Source: Actinomucor elegans
Taxonomy: Eukaryota; Mucoromycota; Mucoromycetes; Mucorales; Mucoraceae
Length of the DNA: 64,000 bases
Direction: 5' to 3'
Assembly (NCBI GenBank): GCA_026027325.1
Contig: JAMSLZ010000006.1
Span: forward strand, 248,001 to 312,000
Both the position numbers and the translations under genes were made by a program. Positions 38,252-49,033 of this stretch are shown here, piece after piece (the stretch's first letter is position 1; every line of letters starts with the position of its first letter). Under the pieces are notes generated by a model. That model had not been told where the DNA came from. It did no database searches and saw only the letters and a list, made by a program, of their open reading frames with translations.

Positions 38252-38851
38252 GCATGCATAATTAAGCAAACAATTAGGAGCGTTTATGAATATATCCCTT
38301 TCGTGTTTGCATAGATGATATTATTTGCTCGGCTCTGGAGATATATTGTTCCATTTTTTACAGAAAACTGTACTTCTAACAAATAACCGATCATTATAGC
38401 TGCTCCAAGCGGTAAATACATAATGCAAGCAATTGATACGTAATAAACGAATCATTATTCAACTAGTATTGTATATTAGTTTTCCAATCGCCATAATAAT
38501 ATGTGAGGGTGTAGTCATTGGTTCGCATTGAATTGCTTTATAATTTGGTAACACTAGTTCGGAAAGCCTTTCAGAACAAGTCTTCTCTCGAATGAGTAGA
38601 TTACTCATTGAAAGAGCCTTGTTTGTTTATAAAAGATCGCGAAACAACCTTATTGTATCTTATATTTTTTTTTTTTTTTTTTCGTTACATCGTACGTTTT
38701 ATTGATTGAATACAGAGTATGCACACTCTCTTTTAAACTAACGCAATCCAAGTACTTGTGTTAGATATAACGAATCAAGCCTTTTACCTTTCAGTTTTAA
38801 TTTTGATACTATATTACAAAAACGCTTTTTTATTGATATCTAGTAATCGCT

Positions 38852-40142
38852 CTACTTTCTAATCTCTGCAGATACTGTGTGAACAGTCTCCAAGTAAACC
38901 TTCAAAGCCTCAGGATCAACGGTGGGTAAAATACCATGGCCCAAGTTGACGATGTGCTTGGAATCCTTTCCAAATGCATGAACCATACGGGTGGCAATTT
39001 CACGAATAGCCTTTTCACCGCCATACAAGACAGTAGGATCCATATTACCTTGAAGAGCAACCTTATCATTGGTCATTTGACGGGCATATTGAGGATCAAT
39101 TGTCCAATCAAGAGAAACAACTTCGTAATTTGATTCAGACAAATCAGCAAGACCGTACCAAGAACCCTTTGCAAAGATGGTCATGGGCACAAGGTCCAAA
39201 CCCTCCTTTGCCAAACGCTCCTTGACCTTGTTTGAGATTTGTCTAATATAAGGAAGAGAATACTCTTTGAAATCTTGAGGAGAGAGCTCACCACCCCATG
39301 ATTCAAATACTTGAAGCATCTAAAAAAAAAACACCAGACGTGTTAGTTGGTTATACTGAGGTTAAATCTAATTGCACCTACCTGAGCACCAGCTCTGACT
39401 TGTCCAACCAAGAATTCAATTGCAATATCCGTGATACGTTGCAATAAAGCATGGGATTCTTTGGGATACTTCCATAACCAACTCTTTGCCTTGGCTAATG
39501 TTTTACTTCCACCGCCTTCAATCATGTAGGCCATCAAAGTCCATGGAGCACCGATGAAACCAAACAAGGGTACACGGCCTTCCAACTTATGACGAGTCAA
39601 TGTAATGGCTTGATACACGTACCCTAATTCCTTTTCTACATCAACGTTCTCAGTTAAACGAGAAAAATCGTCGGGTGTTTCGAGAGGTGCAGGGAAAACA
39701 GGGCCCTTGCCGGCAACCATAAGTACTTCAAGACCCATGGCTTGAGGAATAACAAGAATATCAGAAAAGATAATAGATGCATCCAAAAGCTTGCCATAGC
39801 GACGGATAGGTTGAAGTGTTAGTTCACAAGCAAGTTCTGGGGTACGACAGACTTCAAAGAAGCTATGATTCTTTCTGATTTCGTGAAATTCTATTTGGTA
39901 AAACGTCAGTATACTATGCTAACGGTTCATTACTCATTAGTACCTGGCAAATAACGGCCAGCTTGTCTCATAATCCAAGCAGGGGCACGCTCCACCTTCT
40001 CACCTATAATAAAAATAAAGATCTCATAAGTATCAATTGAATGAAGCATTGGTTCATTTCAAACAAGAATCTTACCACGAGAAACGCGAAGAATAAGATC
40101 GTTTTGGAGTTTAGGGAAATTCTCGGCTTTATATTCAGTCAT
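38852..40142 (-). CDS. HEM12: Uroporphyrinogen decarboxylase
   Basis: Cytosolic fifth enzyme of heme synthesis, converting uroporphyrinogen III to coproporphyrinogen III. The ATG at 40142 ([20 protein letters not shown]) is followed by the invariant [16 protein letters not shown] across a short intron. The catalytic-Asp loop is [63 protein letters not shown] and [14 protein letters not shown] follow, with the stop after AEIRK at 38852. Four exons; introns near 40060-40010, 39940-39890 and 39360-39320. About 365 residues, standard. No mitochondrial presequence, as expected. Confidence 0.96.
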
Positions 40143-40700
40143 GTTGAAAAGGTAAAGAAGAGTCGTTGAAACAGGGAAGGAAAGCCAAAGGATAATACCT
40201 CCATATTGACCAAACAAGAAGACTGAAGCTCAATATTTACAGCTGTACATCCAATCAAAACTGACCGCCTCTTATTCTACCGCCGATTTGTCTTCTTGAT
40301 CGACGATACAACAATAATAATAAAATTCTGGAGGTAGTTTTTTTCCGCAGATGCTTCGATACGGCATTGCAACAGTACAAACTATATAGAGAGAAGTAAA
40401 TACATTAAAAAGTTTTTATTTATTTTATTTTCTGCGTAAAATATTGATAGGATTCTGGATCCATGGGCTATTAAATCGAAAAATCAGATAATCTAACAGT
40501 ACCAACATGATGGCAGTATAGGAGAGCCTAACTATCTTGCTCTATTTTTTAAAAAAAAAGGGTTTGATTGGTTATACCATTATAGATCGAGAGCCTACTA
40601 ACTATTTCTACATCTTGGATATATATCATCTTAAATCAAAGACAGAAAGAAAAAAAAATGATGGATATTTATATTCACCTCATAGTTTCCATTATAAAGG
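40143..40700. other. Spacer upstream of HEM12
   Basis: Promoter-side DNA for HEM12 and 3' side of the broken secreted-protein gene. The plus frame 40537-40740 lacks a domain and is not called. Confidence 0.35.
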
Positions 40701-42045
40701 CAACCCTTGTCACGGCTCTCATTTCCTTTGTCTTTATTGATTTTCCTCACAATCATCATCGCTAGGTTCCTCACCTTTTTCATCTTTATCTTTTTTTTAT
40801 GATAGCTATCCTCATGTTTCCAGTGTTTATCTAGTTTATGTTCTGGTATGATAATGACAACAGTTGTGGTGGTGTCATCAATAACAGTTTGAACTGCGTC
40901 ATTGAATGTGGTAGTAGCAACAATATCGACTTCAGTAGCTGTAAATATTGAGGAGACTGTGGTAAATGCGATAATAGCAGTATTAGTACTAGTGGTGGAA
41001 ACAGTTGTTACTACTGGAGAGGAGTTATATATCGTATTATAATCATTAAAGGACTCGCAACTTTCATGTAGATCTTTGAAACCACGAACTTGAGTATTAG
41101 GTGCTGTTGCTTGGTAAATGCTGGCGAAGACAGTACCTGCAGAGACTTTTGTGCCAAGGATTGCAACAAAGCCTAGAATAATATATTATTAACACAGTGC
41201 TGATAAGTCACAATGAAAGATGTACCTTTTGGCATGAAAATGAAAATGCCCAATGGTTCTTTGTTATAAAGTTCAACAATAATGTAAGCAGAATCGCAGT
41301 AAAATCCTTACTCATCAGAAGAGTAGAAATTCCAAATTGTACTACAAATTTTCATGCCAATGCTAGGGTTAATTGTGTTCATAATACTAATATTAAAAAC
41401 ATCCATAGAGGCCGGTAATACAATAGTAAACTATCAGTATATAAACAAGTTGAAAGCATCCATAAGTATTCACAATCAATTTCGAAGGCCATTCCCCTAT
41501 TACTGGCCCATTCCAAACGCCTCCATTGAATAATAAAGTCAAAAGGTCGAGCATTCTTCCAGTATATAAAGGACGGTTTCTTTCATTACCAGTATTCATG
41601 ATGATAAGATCGTAGCCATCGGTTTTATCACCAATACGCATCAAGTTACCACTTTCGTTAAAGTAAAGACTGAATTCGTACGTTGAAAATTCCTTTGCGA
41701 CTTAAATAGCTTTTTTCTTGGTCTTTGCAGAATTCAAAAGACTTGTGATACCGATATTTAAGTGGAAAGTGAGAATTAATTGAGTAAATGTAATAGAAAA
41801 ATTATGGGACAAGAATATCTCATTACGCACTAAAGTGGGTCCAACGTAAGTAGTTCCGTCTAATACGAGGCCATAATCATCAAGATCTTACTTCTTCAGT
41901 ACTTGTGCTTCTACCATTCAACAAGATATTAGTTACACTTCTTTTAGCTAACAAATGATTACTTGGATTGGGTTCAGGGATTAGTGTTGCAAAGATCTGC
42001 AGGATCAAAGCAAGCAAGGTGATATTGAAGTAACTTGACCTTCAT
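40700..42045 (-). pseudogene. Broken gene for a secreted-type protein
   Basis: No family recognised. The ATG at 42045 reads MKVKLL, then the frame must slip by one base to continue as ITLLALILQIFATLIPEP, a convincing signal peptide with a KR site (LLAKRSVTN) behind it. A GTAAGA donor at 41891 can join, in phase, to EFSTYEFSLYFNESGNLMRI (from 41692), and coding continues through GDKTDGYDLIIMNTGNERNR to about 41450. A later segment (41370-41223) reads IGMKICSTIWNFYSSDE, a TAA stop, then GFYCDSAYIIVELYNKEPLG. A clean GT-AG intron (about 41222-41175) joins this to GFVAILGTKVSAGTVFASIY and a Thr/Val-rich, later Lys-rich tail. One frameshift, one stop and one poor junction make a functional product unlikely. 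The 3' end is not resolved. A MITE abuts the start codon. Confidence 0.55.
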
Positions 42046-42046
42046 A

Positions 42047-42264
42047 CAGTGAGCGACAAAAGTGATCGAATGTTTCACGATTTCGTACTCTTTGCTCCAC
42101 ACATAAAGCTACAATGCTTTTATTCTGACAAAACTTATATGGTCTTAAAGCGCAAGAAAAGAACTATCAGGCAATACTAAAATAATAAACATTACTGCCT
42201 TACAAGTTAGAAAAAAGAAAGTTTGATGCTTGCCGATGCAACTGATCGCTTTTGTCGCTCACTG
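42047..42264. mobile_element. 218-bp MITE of Tc1/mariner type
   Basis: Terminal inverted repeats CAGTGAGCGACAAAAGTGAT (42047 onward) and the complement of 42243-42264, differing at one of about 21 positions. The element is flanked on both sides by TA (42045-42046 and 42265-42266), the target duplication of the Tc1/mariner superfamily. The TIR begins CAGTG, also typical. The interior has no coding capacity, so it would depend on a transposase elsewhere. Confidence 0.85.
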
Positions 42265-42266
42265 TA

Positions 42267-44225
42267 GCTATGAATTCAATAAGAAGGAAAGAATACATAG
42301 AACAAAGTAACAATGGGATGTATGTGTTCCATTTTTTTTTTTCCATTTTATAAAGCACTTTTTATTATTATTATGATTATCCCATTCATATCACATTCGA
42401 CAATAGTCGCGCATTTTAAGAAGTCTAGCAAAAAGTTTTGTTTCTAAATTATAACCATGTAAATAAACAATTGTAATAATTACATAGCCTCTGTTTGTGA
42501 GATTATTAAATACAAATATGTGCTCAGTAGTCAAAACAAGACCAACAACAGTTAAAAGAATAGGAAAGTGCATCGATTCATTCAGTGTATATGTACTGAC
42601 ATTTTTGCAACAAAACGGAACTATATTGATATGCTTTGAGCCAAGCGGTAAGCTTTACTTAAATAGTGGAACATAGTTTGAGATAAAAAGAGTCTTCAAG
42701 GTTATAAGCTAGAATTGTATTATACATATAAGGTTATTTTCTAGAGATGAAATAGGATTTCATATTTGACTGAACAATAGTAACAAAGATCATGCGCAGT
42801 TTTTTGTTAGATACACAATGTTTATTCTCCAACAGTCTGTATACCTAACACATGCTTGATCTACTTCTACCTACATGATTAACTCTCCATACTAAGGTAC
42901 TATTAGCACTACAGACCAAAATCATACTGATAATTCGTTATTGTCACTGAATAAAGAAAATATGAAGTGCCATATGCTCTAGCTTATTTTCATTTTTACA
43001 TATTGACCGTTACATACTTTTCTTTATTAAAAAAGAGCCTCTATCGCATCCTGTATATCATTTCTGTTGTTGGATGTATCTATCGATTTAGTTCAATTTC
43101 TTTACTAAATAATTTCAAATTTCCCGTAGTGGTAACTATACTTCATTCTGTAATACTTGTTTCTACATACGCATAATATAATTCATATGTACTACCGGTA
43201 TGATGGTACTCGATACCGAAAGACTATGGTTCATGAATATAGTATAGACATGACACAAGGTTTATACACTTTGTTACTTTTTTTCTTAGTATGTGCTCTT
43301 TATGGATATTATCAAAATTCCAGTAGATATAGTAGCCCAATCTAAACATGATTTATGAATTACATGCTACACTTGATTGGGATGGGCTGAGAGGCGTTTA
43401 AACGAGCAGATGGTGAAATAAGCGTAGTTCATACCTAATTATTAGTGAGTATAATATATCAATTATACTTCAGTTTAAAAAATGTGATAATAGACTCAAG
43501 AATCTACTTTGGGCAAGGGCTACTAATCTAATACAATATTAGACATATTATTTGTCCTAATTTTCCATGAATATACGATTAATGTACACTATATCTATGC
43601 GATTCAATCAAATAAAGGCTTTAGCGTATGAATCGTAAACTGGAATCGCTTAAGGAATGTGGAGGCTGTCAAAAATGAGCTGGTTTGAGACAAATTTGTA
43701 AAGGACCCATGGCCAAACCCTTTTTAGGAGCGTAGAAAGCATTCTCAAAATATGGTTAATAATTAGTGTAGATAAGGCATACAAATGAATAAAGGCAAGT
43801 ATTTTTACAATACAATCTACACCAGTTATGATTGTATTTATAAAATCAAAAGAAATTAACAGGTTTTCGATGCGTTAGATGTGTTATGATTATTAGAATT
43901 TTGCGTATTCTCTGTAGTATTTATCAGCAACTGCTTATTAAAAAAAAAAAAGGGAGAGTCAGAAACCATGCCAACCATGAGATGGTGGACGAACCATAAC
44001 AGCACGCTTTTACGTTTTCTCCTTTATTAATTCTGTGACACGTCCAGTCGTCGATAGTGGCCTTTCAACCGGGTTTTCGCCTTTACAACCTCCTTTTAAA
44101 GTACACAATGACATATATCATATGAGAACCGAATAATGAAATGCTTTATTAATTATATTCTTATTATGGTTTACTAAATAGCTTTCAAAGCTGTAAGGAT
44201 CAAGTATGCTAGAAACGGCAGTGTA
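42267..44225. other. Spacer between the MITE and PTEN
   Basis: A minus-strand frame at 42391-42573 begins MHFPILLTVVGLVLTTEHIF and might be a signal-peptide remnant, but nothing follows it in phase. Frames at 42967-43345 are AT-driven. No repeat-family copy recognised here. Confidence 0.35.
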
Positions 44226-45581
44226 TCATTTTTCTTTAACAAAAGTCAAGCTTACGCAAAAATCTTTGCGAAATTCTTTGCAAGACCTGTCATTAAAAGC
44301 TAAATCAATGTCTTCCTTCCTCAGTTTGAGAATATTGTTGGTCAGTAAGAAAACAAAGGTAGTATTTAACCAAAAACTAAATAGGTCTTTTTCTTTAGAC
44401 TATATAGTAAACATGACATGAGTTACACATTGCAAAATACAGAGTTATTACATACATTAACAAACACGACTTTAAAGTCTTCTTTGAGCGGTGGTATTGA
44501 CAAGGTATCAATCAATATTGTATCCAGGGTGCGACTGATATCAAGCTATTGAATCTAATGAGCCAAATAATTTATTGGATATTTTATGAGCTTACCGTAT
44601 TCGAGTTAGCATGGAATATACATTCATCAGCCTTGTTAAAGATTTGCAGTGTGAATTCCTTATTGTTCTTTAAACTGAAAGGTAGATCATGTACTACAAT
44701 TTGAGTTATACTGATGGCAATGCCTTTGTTCAGCTCGTATAGCAAAGGATTTTTTAGCATAAAGTCAAAATAATTGACATATCTTATTTGACTGGGAATA
44801 GTGATACCCTGTAAATAATTATGAGATGAAGGTATTTCTAACTGGGTTAACGAGGTATACCTTTGTATTTTCTGTCCTTTGTCTACCATAGATTTCAATG
44901 GCTTCTTTTGCATCAGCTGCTTCACCTGTAAAGAGTAATAAAGCAGCAATAACAGTTCCAGTTCGGCCCTTGCCGGCTTTACAGTGGATAGCCACCACAT
45001 TATTTTTATCTTGATTTAACCATGATGATGCGTCAGCACAAAAGTCAGCAAGAATGGAGAAAGGTGGTGCCTGATGGTCCAAAAACGGGTAATTGGCAGC
45101 TGCAGCAATATGATCAGGGTTGAGTTTCATGCAAACAATGAAATGTGTAACTGTTACCTTTCTCAAATCTGGACAAATCGTACTGCTTCTCGCTGCGCCT
45201 ATTCAAATAAACTAGTTATTAATGCTTACGCAATAAAGTGAAACAAAAAGACCTTACAGATTATATACTTTGTAATGGCCTGAATGTCTGTCATCAAGAA
45301 ATCTATTTTGAAATAAAAAAAATCAGTACATGATTCAGCATTCCATTACAATTTCACGTTACTTTTTAACTTGAGTATATGGATTTCGGAAATAGCCCTC
45401 AATTCCTTCGGCAGGGTACGACATGGCAATAATGTTGTGCGTAATGTCTAAATTGTAAAGTTTAGCTTATGTAATATTGAAGCGGTTTTAACGTACAGCT
45501 CAGATCAAGGTTGACGTTTTTATCTACGTATCTCTTTCGGTTTTCAGAGACAATTGAGCGTATAGTATTCATCATAATCAT
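44226..45581 (-). CDS. PTEN phosphatidylinositol-3,4,5-trisphosphate 3-phosphatase
   Basis: Removes the 3-phosphate from PIP3 and so opposes PI3K signalling at membranes. The ATG at 45581 (MIMMNTIRSIVSENRKRYVD) begins with the basic PIP2-binding module, then LDLSYITHNIIAMSYPAEGI, KFLDDRHSGHYKVYNL, KQYDLSRFEK and the WPD-equivalent DHQAPPF. The P-loop is the exact PTEN signature HCKAGKGRTG (Cys near residue 130), followed by the TI loop KGITIPSQIRYVNYF. The C2 domain continues over three more exons: VVHDLPFSLKNNKEFTLQIF, LDISRTLDTILIDTL, FWLNTTFVFLL and LRKEDIDLAFNDRSCKEF, with the stop at 44226. About 320 residues, so the C-terminal regulatory tail of animal PTEN is missing, as in other fungi. 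The last exon is easily overlooked because the previous frame has a nearby stop. Confidence 0.93.
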
Positions 45582-47400
45582 ATTGATTAAGTTGAGGGGA
45601 GAAAGGAGTTTAGTAGAATCAAATTTATATTAAAATCAAAGCTATAGTCAAAATAATATCACCTCACAATAAAACAATAAGCGAAAACTAATCATATGAA
45701 ATGAAACAAAGAAAGTTACACATAGAAGTTTGATTTAAGGCAGATCGTATACTGTTCGAGACCTGTAGGCTTGTACCTAGTCACTGGTTCCGACGGATAC
45801 CGGGTTACTTGTCGATATAAGGCTAGGCTGTTGTTCGTAACAAGAACGTGCACCCAAGTTTCACATTATTACATGATGGGCATCAGTATAACAGACATGA
45901 TAGTTACACTATTACAAGGGTTTATATACTATTCATCACGTTAAAAAGACTGTACCCATATTTCCTTACGTTCCAAGCTTGCAATTCAAACTTTAATCGT
46001 ATCATTAACTACTGTTCAACTCAGTGGGTTATAAATAAGCATAGGTTTCAGCTGAAAGCCAATTGGATTTACCATCTAAAACAATAGACATTGGGCCTCT
46101 ATGTTAACTAAGCTGCTATCACTATCAAAGCATCTGATCCAATTATCAAGTACACTCGCCGTTTACCGTGACTATTATGCAAGTATATTGATCAAAGCAC
46201 CCGGGCGCCCAATACTTGCAATTGCTTTTCTAAGCTTTTTGAGTCCATAATATGGATAAATCATCGCTTAAACATTTACATATTATCTTGGTTCTTCCAC
46301 AGACTGATTTTGGAGGAATGAACCTTAATAAGCTCTTCCGACCCAATCGGGTTGCCTGGACATGTTAGAGAACTGTGTAGATCCACTGTAGTTATTCTAA
46401 CCAACTAGAGAACCTGTTTTCTGTACTCACCGTTTGGGTTGAACAAAGCGCCAAACACTAAGTAGGCTCTCTTTTTTGATCTTATCTAGATGTTCTTACA
46501 TTTACTCTAAATAGACTTTTCCTTCGGTAAATACTATAGTATTTCATCTTACGGATCAATAGTAACTCCAGCAAGGTATGTCTTTGTTAAAAATCTGCCT
46601 TTTCCATTGCCTATTATTTCAAACTCTATCATATTCGGATGTAAGAGAGTTGATTACCATTTAAATAGTACATGTGGTTTGAATACCAGTAGGAGCTGCA
46701 GCAGCTTCATTTCATACGCTGACTTCATTGGTTGAGAGGCGATTGAATAAAAATCCAGCAACAATCTTCGAAACTTCGATAATATACAGAGCGTAACATG
46801 CGTTTTATGATACATGTGCTTTTAAATCTATATATAACTTTAGACGTTTTATATACAAATCTGGGGTTACGGATTTCTTGTTCTTTAAAGAAATATTTAA
46901 TTGTCCATTATCTTTTAACATGTATATCATTCGTAAAAGTTCAAAAGATTTATACTGCTTGTTAAAAATAGTAAACTCTACTGTGTACTGGCCATCATCT
47001 TTCATTCAACGCTTTTAATTCCTTATGGTTTGAAATCCTTCAAATCCTCAGCTTGGAAAATTGGCATGGCGTATACGTCAACTCAAACCAACTCGATCGA
47101 GCTCAGTTAAATGCCATATTTGACCATTAGGATATGTTTATATATAACTGCTGTATTGTTTAGACTCTTTACTCAACAGCAATACAATGAGGATATTAAG
47201 CCATTAATGATTGCTTTTGACTAATTGTATGTAACTTACAGTGCATACCCAAAATGTAATGCACGCACTAAATACAAAAAAAAAAAAAAATACGTATTGT
47301 GAATACTTAGTAGCTATAACAATCCATTTTAGACATGTACTAGCAATTAGTTGTGGCGTTAAACTGAATCGATTGAATACTATATTTTAAAAATGAACTG

Positions 47401-47466
47401 ATTTCAGTTTAATGCCGCATCTGGTTGCTAGTACATGTCTAGAATGAACTGTTGTAGTTGCTAGAT
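47401..47466 (+). repeat. Dispersed intergenic repeat, copy 11
   Basis: Forward and well preserved: TTTCAGTTTAATGCCGCATC, then TGGTTGCTAGTACATGTCTA and GAATGAACTGTTGTAGTTGC. Confidence 0.65.
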
Positions 47467-47713
47467 TTGTTATTAGACAAAAGTAGTAATATAAGCTCAT
47501 TTGATTCTAGCGATGCAATGTAAATTACTTACATTAAGCAAACTAGAGTTCGTGATCAATCGATCTCTCAGTAAATTCCAGCTCATGTCAAATTTATTAA
47601 GCATCACATACTGAGAACGAACTTTTGCTTCTGCCAAGATCTTTGCTCAATCGCAGCGTGATCAATAGATTGCACTTGTCGATAAATGACCACAAGTTAC
47701 GTACATTTCACAT

Positions 47714-47795
47714 GATCTGCAGATCTCTCGACTGTTTCTGGTTTAATATTGCGCCTGATACAAAGTATTCCTTACTGATAATAAATTGCATTACA
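47714..47795 (+). repeat. Dispersed intergenic repeat, copy 12 (head plus core)
   Basis: Forward: GATCTGCAGATCTCTCGACT, then GTTTCTGGTTTAATATTGCG and CCTGATACAAAG. It links the GATCTCTCG head seen in copy 1 to the core, so the two belong to one element. Confidence 0.6.
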
Positions 47796-48705
47796 ACCAC
47801 TATGCTATACTCGCCAATATGTTTTTTTTAAAAAAAAAAAAGAATTATTATTTGTTGCATGTTATAATATATCCTAGATGGATTTGTCAAGAAAAAAAAA
47901 TGAGACTCTGTTTAACCTTTTTTAAGAAAAAGATGAGGGAAGCCTCTTAGTAAAATAAAATCGCTTTTTATATCCATCAGTCCGCTTCGTGTAATCAAGC
48001 GTATCTTCAATTCATATTTATGAGTAACATCTACTTGTGTTTAAACTTTTTTATAACCTACCCTCATGCCATTAACACATGAAATATAATAAAAGTGCCT
48101 TATATTTTAGTATATATCCATACTATAAAGCATAACAAAAAAAAACAAAAAAAAAGGTCAGTACATATGGTATTATAGGGGGAGTACAGTATTGCACATA
48201 TTTTTGACTCAAGAACTTGATAAAAAAAAAAGTACTCATAATTAAACAATAGACAGCAAAATATTGTAAAAAGGAAATACGATAGAAGAATGATTAAACT
48301 ATATATAGAGAGCAGTCGGAAGAATTAGTTGGGTAAAGGTATTTATGAATACTGGACAAGAAAAATCTCGTATCGGAAAAGGCTGTAAAGGGAACGTTAC
48401 TGATTGAACATTACACGTCCGTGTACTTTCCGATATTCGTGACAAAATAAAACTCGTTCTAAGCGAATCTCGATCGTTATTGCTTGTTGCCCGTTTCGAG
48501 TGAGTTTATAACTTCTATTTCACATTATTTCACTTTAAATTCGGATGAAAGCACCAATTCGCTCAAAATTCTCTTGGGTTACTTTATTTTTTTTCCCAGA
48601 GTGAACGTTGTTGTAATTGGTTGATTCTTTAACATCCAATTAAAATCAAAGGCCATTATGCTCTACTTGAAGTATGCCGATCAACAGATATGCAGATCTA
48701 CATTC

Positions 48706-48770
48706 TGATTCAGGTTAAATATCGAATTTAATGACCGGGACATGTTTAGAATTAACAGCTGCATTCATTG
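48706..48770 (+). repeat. Dispersed intergenic repeat, copy 13
   Basis: Forward: TTCAGGTTAAATATCGAATT, then ACCGGGACATGTTTAGAATT and AACAGCTGCATTCATTG. Confidence 0.6.
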
Positions 48771-49033
48771 AAAATTTTACTTTAATATGGAGCCCCACAT
48801 AACCCATAGCTTGCTAATAGACATTTGACTAGAAACAGTGTTACTAAAACAGAGGTTGATATATATATATATTTTTTTTTTAAAAAAAGGGGGGGGGGGG
48901 TAAAAAGAAAGTAAATTGTTTAATGAGTTGTATAAACAGACTAGCTGTAAAAGCCTAATATATAAAAATATACATAGGCATGTATTAAGCGATATAAAAG
49001 TAATAAATATCCACGTTAAAAAAAAAGTATATT

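Larger units (their letters stand above)
45582..49033. other. Large spacer between PTEN and RGS
   Basis: 3.4 kb. Contains three dispersed repeats (47401, 47714, 48706) and G11/T10 runs near 48875-48900. The minus frame 46805-47005 (MKDDGQYTVEFTIFNKQYKS...) has an ATG and protein-like composition of 66 residues but no family, intron or neighbour; it may be a gene remnant. Confidence 0.4.

Noticed and set aside
45720..45850. Possible tRNA gene (TGTTCGAGACC and GGTTCC strings)
   Set aside because: I could not fold acceptor, D and anticodon arms around it. No other tRNA-like block was seen in the window.
46805..47005. 66-residue minus-strand frame with protein-like composition
   Set aside because: No homology recognised, no splice partner and surrounded by repeats; kept only as a note in the spacer entry.
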